Below are positions 55,596 to 64,000 of a stretch of DNA of 64,000 nt, piece by piece (positions within the stretch are counted from its first letter, which is position 1; every line of letters starts with the position of its first letter). The position numbers were made by a program, and so were the translations under genes. The notes beneath the pieces were generated by a model. That model ran no database searches, was not told where the DNA came from, and saw only the letters and a list, made by a program, of their open reading frames with translations. Where the stretch lies: NCBI RefSeq assembly GCF_010095445.2, contig NZ_WFGV02000002.1, positions 62,001 to 126,000 of the forward strand. Direction: 5' to 3'. The stretch is from Pseudomonas sp. TNT3 (lineage in GTDB: Bacteria; Pseudomonadota; Gammaproteobacteria; Pseudomonadales; Pseudomonadaceae).

Positions 55596-56482
55596 GCGTC
55601 CCTGTTTGACCGCTGCGCCAACGGCGAAACCGGTGCTGGATCAAGCGGCAGAAAAGGTTGCAAAACGCTGTCTCGTTGCTCACCCAGCACCCGGTCGAAG
55701 CTTGAATACATCACGACCAGACACACCGTCGTAAACAGCGCCACCCACCACCAGGGAACGATGCGCACCAGGCTGCGGCGCTCTTCCTTGAGGCCTTCCC
55801 ATTTCGGGGATAACTGGAGCGAAACATCACCGCGCAGATGTCTAATCTGCCGGTAAAGCGCGTCGCTGACCTGCTGAAGTTCCAGGGTTCCACGGGGCTG
55901 AACCCGGTATTTACCCTCGAATCCGAGAGACAGACACAGGTACATCAACTCGAGCATCGGCAGGTTCTTGGCCGGGTCTTTCGACAGCCGCTCAAGCAGC
56001 AGGAAGAACTTTTCACCGCCCGACGTTTCTTTGTGAAAGCGGCTCAGCAGGCTCGTTTGCGACCACTGGCTTTCCTTGCCCCAAGGCGTCGTCACCACGG
56101 CTTCGTCAATCACGGTGCACAGCACATAACGGGCAGAGGAAACCTGGCCATTCTCGATACCGTCGTGCAGCGCTACTTTGACGAAGCTATCCAGCTCATC
56201 ACACAGGCGCACGCCAAGGCTTTGCAAATCTTCGCAGACCTCACCGCTTTTCAGCCGGGCCACTTGCGACAGCAGTCGGGACGCCGCTGTCACAAGCGAG
56301 TTGAAGCCGATGTTGTACGTTTCAACCGGGCGTTTGGCAGCCGCATAAATCATCCGATCCTGCAGCTGTTCGATGCGTGGAGGCGTAGTCGAATTCGTCA
56401 GCGGGCTCGACGCTGGGTGGCGCCCGTCGTGGTCCACCAGGACGGTTCTATCGTCGTGGTGGAGTTCCGTATCCTTACTCAT
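55592..56482 (-). CDS. tssL: T6SS inner-membrane protein TssL (DotU)
   Basis: 296 residues. A cytosolic hook-like DotU domain about 55-240 with ARYVLCTVIDEAVVTTPWGKESQW and LELMYLCLSLGFEGKYRV, and one C-terminal membrane helix about 252-272 (WWWVALFTTVCLVVMYSSF). No OmpA-like peptidoglycan-binding extension, so cell-wall anchoring must come from another protein. Separated from tssK by 5 nt. Confidence 0.95.
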   Translation of the reverse strand: MSKDTELHHDDRTVLVDHDGRHPASSPLTNSTTPPRIEQLQDRMIYAAAKRPVETYNIGFNSLVTAASRLLSQVARLKSGEVCEDLQSLGVRLCDELDSFVKVALHDGIENGQVSSARYVLCTVIDEAVVTTPWGKESQWSQTSLLSRFHKETSGGEKFFLLLERLSKDPAKNLPMLELMYLCLSLGFEGKYRVQPRGTLELQQVSDALYRQIRHLRGDVSLQLSPKWEGLKEERRSLVRIVPWWWVALFTTVCLVVMYSSFDRVLGEQRDSVLQPFLPLDPAPVSPLAQRSNRDA

Positions 56483-56487
56483 GTCGG

Positions 56488-57819
56488 TCAGTTCCTGATG
56501 GCCCAGAATTTCAATTCGAGCTCGGCAAATTCTCCCGACACATGGAACGCGAAGCCGCCAGAGCGCTCGAGTTGCGCCTGGTCTTCGGCACTGAAATCAA
56601 GAATGAAATAGGTTTTGCTGGCATGAAAGGCGATTTGCCGAGGGGCTACCGGCAGCGGCCTGACCTTGATACCTGGCAAGTGCAGGTTGACCAGTTGGCG
56701 AATGCTTTCTACCGGACCGACCTTGAGGTGAGCCGGCAAACGGTGGCGCAATTCCTCCGGGTCGCAGTGAGCACTGGCGGCCAGTACAAACGACGCAGAG
56801 CCCAGCAGTGTGTGGTCGTTTAAAGGCGAAACGATGATGCCGTACTGCCGCGCTTGCAGCTCCAGTTCGATCGCATGTTGTTCGAGCACCATCGACAACA
56901 CCTGACGAATCTCTTCCATCAATTTTCGAAAACTCGCGCCTTGATCGCTGTGCTGATAACGGCTGTCCAGACGTGGACGTTTGCTATCGCTTGAAAACGC
57001 CGCCAGATCACCGAGCAACATCAGCAGCGCTCGATACAAGGCCTCGGGGTGAACCTGTTCCAGACCGAGGTAGTGACGCAGCAGGAGCTCGGTGCGGTTG
57101 ATCAGTTGCAGCATCATGAAGTCGCCAACTTCCGCGCCCGCGACCTTGCCATTCGAGCGGATCCGCTCTGCCAGGGCGTCGCCCCGGTGACCGAGCATGC
57201 TGATCACTTCTTTGAGGCACGACAGCAGATAACTGGAGGAATGCGCCTGAATGAAGGTGGGAGCGAAGTCCGGATCGAGGCTGATAATGCCGTCGGGCGT
57301 GGTGTCGAGCACTTCGCAAACTTTCAGCTTCACGTACGCCTGATCGCTCTGCTGATCGCCGAGCAACAGTCGAAAGTCCGGGCGTGCACAGCTGACCTGG
57401 CTGGAGGAACCCTCGCCGGCATTGGAGTCTGCCACTGCTGCGTCATACACGGTGTAGCGCGCCAGGACGTCCGATTGCTCGGGTCGACGAGCCTCGATGT
57501 GATTGCCGGTGACGAGTGCCAGCGCCAGGTAAGCCGGCGTGTTTGCGGTATTGGGAGGCAGGACGAGTGCCAACGGCTCCGACGTGCTGCCCAACTCGAA
57601 CAGACTGCCGTCGGGCAAAACTCCGCTGGCATGGCTGATCACCAGCTTGCCCATTTTGAGGAACTGGGCATCGATGTCCAGGGTCAGGAAACCCCAGGTA
57701 TAACCACCCAGTAACTGGGTACGGGTTTTCATCTGGTGATCGTAGTAGCGGTCGCTGTGCTGGAAGTGTTGTGGGCGCAGCAGCATGCCTTCCTGCCAAA
57801 TGACTTTATGCGAATTCAT
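56488..57819 (-). CDS. tssK: T6SS baseplate protein TssK
   Basis: 443 residues with the family start HKVIWQEGMLLRPQHFQHSDRYYD, ending FAFHVSGEFAELELKFWAIRN. TssK is a trimeric adaptor linking the baseplate wedge to the TssJLM complex. Follows tssJ with 2 nt between. Length normal. Confidence 0.96.
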   Translation of the reverse strand: MNSHKVIWQEGMLLRPQHFQHSDRYYDHQMKTRTQLLGGYTWGFLTLDIDAQFLKMGKLVISHASGVLPDGSLFELGSTSEPLALVLPPNTANTPAYLALALVTGNHIEARRPEQSDVLARYTVYDAAVADSNAGEGSSSQVSCARPDFRLLLGDQQSDQAYVKLKVCEVLDTTPDGIISLDPDFAPTFIQAHSSSYLLSCLKEVISMLGHRGDALAERIRSNGKVAGAEVGDFMMLQLINRTELLLRHYLGLEQVHPEALYRALLMLLGDLAAFSSDSKRPRLDSRYQHSDQGASFRKLMEEIRQVLSMVLEQHAIELELQARQYGIIVSPLNDHTLLGSASFVLAASAHCDPEELRHRLPAHLKVGPVESIRQLVNLHLPGIKVRPLPVAPRQIAFHASKTYFILDFSAEDQAQLERSGGFAFHVSGEFAELELKFWAIRN

Positions 57820-57821
57820 GA

Positions 57822-58331
57822 TCAGTCATCCGTCCTGACGAGCGTTTCTAGAGTGTTGCGAATACCGGTTTGATCTAGGATCAAATCAGTCACGGTGAGG
57901 CTCATTGGGGTGATTGGCACGGTGTATCGCCATTGGGTTTGCGCCAGATCACGGTAGGCCGCGAGTACAGCGACGTAGCGGCTATCGGCTTGCAGCGCGA
58001 GCTTGAGTTCGATGCGTTCCCCCGGTCGCAATTCAAGCTCCTCAATGACCACCAGATCAGGGGCCAGGATTTCTTTGCTGCGCTCGTACAGACTGAAGAA
58101 ATCGGCGTTCTCGAAAGCCACGGGATGTTTGAGCTCGAACAATCGAATGACGATCGGTGACGGACGGCCATTGAGATCCGGGTTCAGTTGATCGTTGGCG
58201 GTGAGTTTCAGGTCGAGCTTGGTCAGGCGAGAGTACGGCGACAATGACGTACAACCCGACAGCAGGATCAAAACCACCAGCGCCGCCAGTGTCTTGAAGT
58301 AAACGAAAGAGCCGCGAGGCATGGGCGTCAT
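57822..58331 (-). CDS. tssJ: T6SS outer-membrane lipoprotein TssJ
   Basis: 169 residues with lipobox LLSGC at about residues 22-26. Transthyretin-like beta-sandwich: LTKLDLKLTANDQLNPDLNGRPSPIVIRLFELKH, then NADFFSLYERSKEIL. It attaches the membrane complex to the outer membrane by binding the TssM C-terminus. Overlaps fha by 4 nt (ATGA). Confidence 0.94.
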   Translation of the reverse strand: MTPMPRGSFVYFKTLAALVVLILLSGCTSLSPYSRLTKLDLKLTANDQLNPDLNGRPSPIVIRLFELKHPVAFENADFFSLYERSKEILAPDLVVIEELELRPGERIELKLALQADSRYVAVLAAYRDLAQTQWRYTVPITPMSLTVTDLILDQTGIRNTLETLVRTDD

Positions 58332-59518
58332 CCCCGTTGGTCTACGTGAAGAGTCGAGATCAGCCGAACCTGTTCTTCGTAGGCTTGAGCAAAGTCACGA
58401 GCGAGCAACCGCTCGCTCCACTCATCGTCCTGACGCAGGGCCTGGTGATAACGGCCATAAGCCTTCCAGCGGCTGCCCGCAGTGGTGAACAGTGGCTGTT
58501 GGTCGCGCTCAAACCGCAGGGTCAGTTGCGAGGGCGAGAAGTGATCGAGCGCCCCTCGAATCGCAGCACGACTGGCGGCCAACAGCGCCACCTGATGCGT
58601 CTGCAAATCACGAAATGCCCGGGAGAGAACCTGTTCGGCCGGGTACTGGCCAGGCTTGTTGGTCCGCAACAGAATGCCCAGTGCTTCCCCGGCATCGACG
58701 CTGAGTTTCAGCGGATTGTTGTAGATGCCCTGAACGGTGGTTTGGGCCAGGCGCAGCTCATTTTTCAATTCGCTGTGGGTGCGCAAGCTTTGCTGCAAGC
58801 CATCGACGCTTTGATTGAGCAAACGAGCAGCGTCCAGTGCCAGGTTTTCGCGCTCAGCGTGGTCCAGATCCTTCAGGTCTATGCCCAAAGCGGTACCGAA
58901 GCGCTTCCAGAAGTCCTGGCTTTGGCGATCAACAGCGCTCTGCGCCGGAGCTGGCAACGGTTCCGGCGGTGCCTCTACCAACTGCGGCACCTGCAGGTTT
59001 TCCATGTCGATACGGGCGTAGTCGGCGCGTGGGTGGACATCCCCAATCGGCATGCGCGGCGTGATCAGTTCATCGATGTCGGTGTAAGCGAGCGCTTGCT
59101 GATCAAAAGCCTTCAAAGGATCCAGCTCAAGAAAAGCATCGTCCGGAATCACGCTGTCCGCGACAGCCTGACTGGCGACGCCATAGGTCGTGGACACACC
59201 GGCCAGTCGCGCTTGAATTTCGTAACTGCCCAGAAAGTAGACGCTGTCGTGTTCAATCCGCACCGCTTCGCCTTTAGGCAGGTTCGTACCGTTTTCAATC
59301 GTCCGGATGCCATTGCGGCTGGTGTCGGTGATAAAAAACGCACCGTCGTGGCAGGTCACCAGCGCATGGCTTTTGGACAGGTGGCGCTTGCGATCCGGAA
59401 GAACCCAGTCGCAGTTCTCCGCTCGCCCGATCGTGCCACCCGCCTGCTTGAAGGTCTTGTGCCAAAGCTCCGTGGGCACGAATTCCTTGGCGTTCTGGAT
59501 TTCGAGAACCAGTTCCAT
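58328..59518 (-). CDS. tagH: T6SS FHA-domain protein TagH (Fha)
   Basis: 396 residues from the ATG at 59516-59518 with AAGGAG 8 nt upstream. The FHA domain is about 20-95 (GGTIGRAENCDWVLPDRKRHLSKSHALVTCHDGAFFITDTSRNG), including phosphothreonine-binding Arg and Ser. A C-terminal helical TagH domain covers about 200-390. It reads phosphothreonine marks made by the Stk1-type kinase, linking phosphorylation to assembly. Middle region Pro-rich. Confidence 0.93.
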   Translation of the reverse strand: MELVLEIQNAKEFVPTELWHKTFKQAGGTIGRAENCDWVLPDRKRHLSKSHALVTCHDGAFFITDTSRNGIRTIENGTNLPKGEAVRIEHDSVYFLGSYEIQARLAGVSTTYGVASQAVADSVIPDDAFLELDPLKAFDQQALAYTDIDELITPRMPIGDVHPRADYARIDMENLQVPQLVEAPPEPLPAPAQSAVDRQSQDFWKRFGTALGIDLKDLDHAERENLALDAARLLNQSVDGLQQSLRTHSELKNELRLAQTTVQGIYNNPLKLSVDAGEALGILLRTNKPGQYPAEQVLSRAFRDLQTHQVALLAASRAAIRGALDHFSPSQLTLRFERDQQPLFTTAGSRWKAYGRYHQALRQDDEWSERLLARDFAQAYEEQVRLISTLHVDQRG

Positions 59519-59535
59519 CGTCTTGCTCCTTGTGA

Positions 59536-59676
59536 TCACTTGCCGCGATTGACTGCCTGCGGATCACCCAGAGGGCGATAGGTGTCATCGTTGAATTTGT
59601 AATTGCCGCTACAGCCGCCGAGGCCACACAGAACAACGAGGGTCAGCAGAACAGCATGCCGGTGACGGACAGGCAT
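59536..59676 (-). CDS. Small predicted lipoprotein in T6SS operon
   Basis: 46 residues from the ATG at 59674-59676 (GGAG about 9 nt upstream). The signal helix RHAVLLTLVVLCGLGGC ends in a lipobox with the lipid Cys near residue 22. Only about 25 residues follow: SGNYKFNDDTYRPLGD and a basic tail. It occupies the position of the small orfX between sfa2 and fha2 in P. aeruginosa H2-T6SS (recalled). Function unknown. A reading from an upstream codon would add residues before the signal and was rejected. Confidence 0.7.
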   Translation of the reverse strand: MPVRHRHAVLLTLVVLCGLGGCSGNYKFNDDTYRPLGDPQAVNRGK

Positions 59677-59749
59677 CAGAGGAGCTCCAAGGGGGGTGAA
59701 AGTGGATTCGAGGCGAAGGGCATGCCTCCATGAACGGCGAAAAACGGCC

Positions 59750-61276
59750 TCATCCATTGACGTCGCTCGCGCTGATGTTCAGTCGATCAAGTCGGTACAA
59801 CAGCGTGCGGCGTGGCAGTCCGAGCTCTCGGGCAGAAGCGGTCTGGTTACCGGCGTTCCTGCGCAGGCACTCGACCAGCAGGTTGCGTTCGACTTGCGCC
59901 ATTCGTTCACGCAGGTGAGCACTGCCGGCATGCGCAATGACATCCGTACGCAGGGAGAAATGTTCAGGTAGCAACTCACCGCCCTCACAGAGCAGAACCG
60001 CCCGCTCAACCAGGCTTTTGAGTTCGCGAACGTTGCCCGGAAAGGCATACCCTGACAGGTGAGACAGTGCCGCCTCTGACCAGCGCAGGCTATCGCGTTG
60101 CAGGAACGCACAGGCCTTTGCGGCAAAGTGCCGAGCCAGTTCCGGGACGTCGCCAGCGCGGTATCGGAGGGCCGGCAATTCGATCGGGAATTGCGCGAGG
60201 CGGTAGTACAAGTCCTCACGAAATTTTCCTTCGCGGACCAAGACCGCCAGGTCGCGGTGAGTCGCGGCAATGATGCGCACATCGACCTTGTGGGTATCGT
60301 TGCAACCCAGCGGGCGAATTTCACCCTCCTGAAGTACGCGTAACAACTTGGCTTGCAGGGACAACGGCATGTCGCCAATTTCGTCCAGCAACAAGGTTCC
60401 ACCATTCGCCGCATCGAATAGCCCGGGACGATCGCGGTCAGCGCCCGTGAACGCACCTTTGCGATAGCCGAACAGCTCACTTTCCAAAAGACTTTCGGGA
60501 AACGCTGCACAGTTCTGCACGATGAAAGACTTCGCACGCCGCGCTCCGCCATCGTGAATGGCCCGGGCTATCACTTCCTTGCCGGTGCCCGTCTCCCCGC
60601 GCAACAGCACGGTGTACGGGCTGTGCAAGACTTTACTGATCAGCGAACACGTCTGACGCATGGTCGTGCTTCTACCGATCAATCCGAAATCCCTGGCGCT
60701 CGGCATGCTGATCGACATGGGTGTTGCCTCAACCGCAGGCCCTCGCAAACGTTGGAGCAGGTGCAGTTGACCGAGCGCGAACGAACCCAGCTGGGCCAGT
60801 GACTCGGCGAAGCCTTGCAGCTCGACGTGTCGGGTACTGGCACACACCAGCAAGCCTTCGACGCTCTGTTGCTGATTGACCAAAGGCACGCACAGCAACG
60901 TCTGCCAAGGCACGCTCTGCGGCGGCAGGAATTCGCTTTTGTGTAAGGTGCCACTCAACTCGGTGAGGCAGACCACGCGATTCTGATCCAGGGCGAATTG
61001 CAGCAATGGCTCAGCGCTGTAATCGGTCGACAGGCTTGTCACTTCTCTGGGGTGCAGAATGCCGTTCAGGCACTCAGTCGCCAATCCAAGGCAGGTACTG
61101 GATGTATCCAGCAGGTACAACTGCGCCAGTTCGCAACCGGTAAGGGTGCCTAACCCGCGCACGAGGTCACCTGGCAGCGCGGCGCTGTCTGCCGACCGGG
61201 AGAGGCTGGAGAACTGGGCCAACAAAGCCTCGGCATACGCCAGGGGCTGTGGCAATTGCGTGAACATGACGCTCAT
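59750..61276 (-). CDS. sfa: Sigma-54-dependent activator of T6SS (Sfa-like)
   Basis: 508 residues. N-terminal GAF-like sensor about 20-170. Central AAA+ domain about 200-430 with Walker [10 protein letters not shown], the sigma-54 contact loop GAFTGAD, and Walker [12 protein letters not shown]-terminal Fis-type HTH about 465-500 ([31 protein letters not shown]). All motifs needed for sigma-54 activation are present. It shares one base with the clpV stop and is embedded in the operon it may control, an autoregulatory arrangement (inference). The signal sensed is unknown. Confidence 0.93.
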   Translation of the reverse strand: MSVMFTQLPQPLAYAEALLAQFSSLSRSADSAALPGDLVRGLGTLTGCELAQLYLLDTSSTCLGLATECLNGILHPREVTSLSTDYSAEPLLQFALDQNRVVCLTELSGTLHKSEFLPPQSVPWQTLLCVPLVNQQQSVEGLLVCASTRHVELQGFAESLAQLGSFALGQLHLLQRLRGPAVEATPMSISMPSARDFGLIGRSTTMRQTCSLISKVLHSPYTVLLRGETGTGKEVIARAIHDGGARRAKSFIVQNCAAFPESLLESELFGYRKGAFTGADRDRPGLFDAANGGTLLLDEIGDMPLSLQAKLLRVLQEGEIRPLGCNDTHKVDVRIIAATHRDLAVLVREGKFREDLYYRLAQFPIELPALRYRAGDVPELARHFAAKACAFLQRDSLRWSEAALSHLSGYAFPGNVRELKSLVERAVLLCEGGELLPEHFSLRTDVIAHAGSAHLRERMAQVERNLLVECLRRNAGNQTASARELGLPRRTLLYRLDRLNISASDVNG

Positions 61277-63873
61277 CAGACGAACTCGCAGGTAACGGAG
61301 GAGGTGTCGTCGAGCGTTGCGTGAACACGGCTGAGACTGTCTCCGACCGCCATTGCTGCAAGCAAGCGATCAGCCACCAGCGGCAGTACGTGCAGTTCCA
61401 GCAAGTGGTCGATCAGACGGGCGCCGCTATCGCTTTGCAGGCAGCGTTCGGCCAGGTGATCGACAAGACTGCACGAGTACGTGAATTCCAGTTGACGACT
61501 GCTCAGTCGTTCGCCCAATCGACCCAGCTTGATTTCAATCAGCTCACGCAGGACCGGGCCGGCAACCGGGTAGTAAGGCACCACGCGCATACGCGCCAAC
61601 AACGCCGGTTTAAAGTGTTTGCCGAGGACTGGCCGAATGGTTTCTTCGAGCAGTTGTGCAGTGGGCCGCGCACCGTTTTTGCAGAGCTCGCTGATGCGTT
61701 CACTGCCAAGGTTCGACGTCATCAAGATCAAGGTATTGCGAAAATTGATCTCGCGCCCTTCCCCATCGTTAGCCACACCTTTGTCGAAGATTTGGTAGAA
61801 CAGGTTCAGTACATCCGGGTCGGCTTTTTCGACTTCGTCGAGCAGCAGTACCGAATACGGCTTCTGGCGTACGGCTTCGGTGAGCATGCCGCCTTCCCCG
61901 TAACCGACGTAGCCCGGCGGTGCACCGATGAGGCGCGAAACAGTATGTTTTTCCTGGAACTCGGACATGTTGATCGTCGTGACGAATCGATCACCGCCGT
62001 ACAGCAAGTCAGCGAGTGCCAGTGCGGTTTCGGTTTTGCCGACACCGCTAGGGCCGACCAGCAGGAACACACCCACTGGCGCGTCGGGATTGTTGAGGCC
62101 CGCAGCCGCCGCGCGCATCGAGCGATCCAGCGCATGAACCGCTTGTTCCTGACCACGGATACGAGTGCCCAGGTCGGTGGCGAAACTGGCGACCCTGGCG
62201 TTGTGCTCACGGGCCAGTTGCGCCAGCGGGACGCCGGTCCAGGCGCTGATCACTTCGGCCACCAGGCGTGGGCACACTTCAAAACTCACCAGACGCTCGT
62301 CGACTTGCGCAGCGGTCAGGGCACAGTAAGTTTCGTGCAGCTCGGCTTCCAGTCCTTCGACACATTGAGCCTGCTCCAGGGTTAACTCTTCGAGGGAGCT
62401 TTGCCGCGCTTTAGCAAGTTGTTGACGCAGTTCCAGCAGACGTTCCGCCTGCTCTTTCTGCTCAATCCAAAGGGCCTCGATATGCATGACGTCGCTTTGA
62501 ACGACGGCTAAACGACTCTCCAGTGCGGCCAGCGCCGGGTGGTCGATCGGCAATCCTGCGTCGGCATCGCGCCGCAGGGCCAGGCGCTGGCAACGACCTT
62601 CGGCCAGCTCGCCACGCAGACGCTCAAGGCAAGACGGAGCAGCCGCAAGGCTGATGCGCACACGGGCGCAGGCGGTGTCCAGAACATCGACGGCCTTGTC
62701 CGGTAGCTGACGACCCGTGAGGTAGCGGGCGGACAACTGCGCGGCGGCCACGACCGCGTCATCGCGAAGGTAGATGCCGTGACTTTCTTCGTAGAGTGGA
62801 GCCAGCCCACGCAGAATCGTCACTGCGTCGCTGACGGTCGGTTCATGCAGTTGAACCGCTTGGAAACGTCGAGCGAGCGCCGGGTCTTTTTCGAAGTACT
62901 TCTTGTACTCCACCCAAGTCGTGGCGGCGATGGTGCGCAACTCGCCGCGCGCCAGGGCCGGCTTGAGCAGGTTGGCTGCATCAGAGCCGCCGGCATTACC
63001 GCCCGCGCCGATCAGGGTATGGGCTTCATCAATGAACAGAATTATAGGTTTCGGTGAAGCCTTGACCTCATCGATCACCCCTTTGAGGCGGCGTTCGAAT
63101 TCGCCTTTGACGCTGGCACCCGCCTGCAAAAGGCCCATGTCCAGAGACAAGAGCTCGACATCTTTGAGGACGTGCGGCACTTCACCCGCCGCGATGCGCG
63201 AAGCCAGCCCTTCGACAATGGCCGTTTTACCGACACCGGCCTCACCCACCACGATCGGGTTGTTTTTACGGCGACGAGCCAGGATGTCGACCATCTGACG
63301 GATCTCGCCATCGCGACACAACACCGGGTCGATCAGGCCGTCGCGAGCCTGTTGGGTCAGGTTGTGGGTGAATCGCTGAAGCAGAGACTCACCCGATACC
63401 GCGGGTTTTCCGGGGACCTGCTCTGTGCAAGACAGGATGAATGCTTTCAGCCGTTCGATGTTCAGCCGGGTCAATAGCGCCTGATAGCGGCTACCGGCAT
63501 AACGCATCGGGTTGCGCAGCAGCGCGAGAATCAAAGCACCTTGGTCGACCTGGCTTTGACCCAGTTCAAGGTTGGCAACCAGCAAGGCGTCCTGCAGCCA
63601 TTGCACCAGTTCCGGGGCGAACACCGGGTTGCGTGAAGCGTTGTGCTCAACGCGTGATTGCAGCGCGCTACTCATTTCCCCGGCATCGATGTCGGCATCG
63701 CGCAGCGCCCTCACCAGCAGGCCTTTTGGGCGTTCCAGCAAGCCAAGCAGCAGGTCTTCGACGAGTATTTTGCTGCCACCACGGGCGACACATCGTTCGG
63801 CAGCGCTTTCCAGGTCGCGACGCGTTTCGGCGTCCAGTGCCTGAATCAGGCGTTGCAGGTCTACATTGATCAT
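61276..63873 (-). CDS. clpV: T6SS sheath-recycling ATPase ClpV (TssH)
   Basis: 865 residues from the ATG at 63871-63873 (MINVDLQRLIQALDAET). A GTG 9 nt upstream is an alternative start. Clp-N domain about 1-150 (binds the TssB/TssC sheath). First AAA+ about 165-400 with GEAGVGKTAIVEGLA and IILFIDEAHTLIGAGG. Coiled M-domain about 410-510. Second AAA+ about 570-770 with GPSGVGKTETALALA and LLLDEVEKADPDVLN. C-terminal D2-small domain after it. Disassembles contracted sheaths. Confidence 0.96.
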   Translation of the reverse strand: MINVDLQRLIQALDAETRRDLESAAERCVARGGSKILVEDLLLGLLERPKGLLVRALRDADIDAGEMSSALQSRVEHNASRNPVFAPELVQWLQDALLVANLELGQSQVDQGALILALLRNPMRYAGSRYQALLTRLNIERLKAFILSCTEQVPGKPAVSGESLLQRFTHNLTQQARDGLIDPVLCRDGEIRQMVDILARRRKNNPIVVGEAGVGKTAIVEGLASRIAAGEVPHVLKDVELLSLDMGLLQAGASVKGEFERRLKGVIDEVKASPKPIILFIDEAHTLIGAGGNAGGSDAANLLKPALARGELRTIAATTWVEYKKYFEKDPALARRFQAVQLHEPTVSDAVTILRGLAPLYEESHGIYLRDDAVVAAAQLSARYLTGRQLPDKAVDVLDTACARVRISLAAAPSCLERLRGELAEGRCQRLALRRDADAGLPIDHPALAALESRLAVVQSDVMHIEALWIEQKEQAERLLELRQQLAKARQSSLEELTLEQAQCVEGLEAELHETYCALTAAQVDERLVSFEVCPRLVAEVISAWTGVPLAQLAREHNARVASFATDLGTRIRGQEQAVHALDRSMRAAAAGLNNPDAPVGVFLLVGPSGVGKTETALALADLLYGGDRFVTTINMSEFQEKHTVSRLIGAPPGYVGYGEGGMLTEAVRQKPYSVLLLDEVEKADPDVLNLFYQIFDKGVANDGEGREINFRNTLILMTSNLGSERISELCKNGARPTAQLLEETIRPVLGKHFKPALLARMRVVPYYPVAGPVLRELIEIKLGRLGERLSSRQLEFTYSCSLVDHLAERCLQSDSGARLIDHLLELHVLPLVADRLLAAMAVGDSLSRVHATLDDTSSVTCEFV

Positions 63874-63886
63874 GTGTCTCACATCC

Positions 63887-64000
63887 TTAATGAATTTTGC
63901 TGTCCAGCGTCACCACGCCGTCCGCCTTTTCGCGGCCCAGCCAACTGGTCCAACCCAGACGGCAGACGTTCGGTTCACCGATGCGCAGCTCGCGGATTTC
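63887..64000 (-). CDS. tssG: T6SS baseplate protein TssG, C-terminal end only
   Basis: The last 37 codons are visible (EIRELRIGEPNVCRLGWTSW and on to the C-terminal DSKIH), matching the RLGxxxWLG ending typical of TssG. The rest of the gene lies past the window edge. It stops 13 nt before clpV. TssG with TssF and TssE forms the baseplate wedge. Confidence 0.8.
   Translation of the reverse strand, partial: EIRELRIGEPNVCRLGWTSWLGREKADGVVTLDSKIH

Overview
The window looks like a chromosomal segment of a fluorescent-group Pseudomonas. The gene order from the GGDEF gene through rep, xpt, cytochrome c5, a PauR-type regulator, dadX-ridA-dadA, an Lrp gene, rpmG-rpmB, radC, coaBC-dut-algC-argB, pyrE-crc, rph-yicC-gmk-rpoZ-spoT and oxyR-recG matches what I recall of the Pseudomonas aeruginosa PA5295-PA5346 neighbourhood (recalled synteny, no search run). 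Many intergenic gaps carry Pseudomonas-type REP palindromes of several sequence families, and GC content is high except in the toxin/immunity block.

Layout. Positions 1-6.3 kb hold a GGDEF signalling gene, rep helicase, xpt, an acetyl-CoA hydrolase/transferase and a secreted cytochrome c5. Positions 6.4-20.1 kb are amine and amino-acid catabolism: a PauR-like cupin regulator, the dadA-ridA-dadX alanine operon with a divergent Lrp regulator, a PuuB/PauB-like FAD oxidoreductase, a MocR regulator, a phospholipase-D-like lipoprotein, an MFS transporter, a PauC/KauB-type aldehyde dehydrogenase and a cupin protein. Positions 20.2-30.9 kb are housekeeping: L33/L28, a peptide-type ABC binding protein, RadC, CoaBC, Dut, AlgC, ArgB, PyrE, Crc and the GltS glutamate carrier. 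Positions 31.4-37.3 kb hold RNase PH, YicC, Gmk, RNA polymerase omega and SpoT (one growth/stringent-response group) plus RidA. Positions 37.3-46.8 kb hold a lipoprotein, an epimerase-like protein, the ExbB-ExbD-TonB energiser, OxyR, RecG and a YbaK-HDOD signalling protein.

The accessory end runs from 46.7 to 64 kb. A DUF6124-type small gene is preceded by a strikingly self-complementary leader. Next comes a polymorphic toxin gene with an N-terminal glycine-zipper membrane region and a C-terminal Ntox15/Tde-type nuclease domain (HxxD motif), followed by two tandem GAD-like/DUF1851-type immunity genes that are 85% identical by hand count. These run convergently into the distal end of a type VI secretion operon on the minus strand, in transcription order tssG(partial)-clpV-sfa-small lipoprotein-fha-tssJ-tssK-tssL-tssM-PP2C phosphatase-Ser/Thr kinase, the order I recall for the P. 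aeruginosa H2-T6SS. Most junctions in that operon overlap or are only a few bases apart, implying co-transcription and translational coupling. The most interesting system is this Tde-like DNase effector with duplicated immunity docked on an H2-type T6SS. The second is the structured leader before the DUF6124 gene. I saw no tRNA, rRNA, CRISPR array, insertion sequence or prophage gene.
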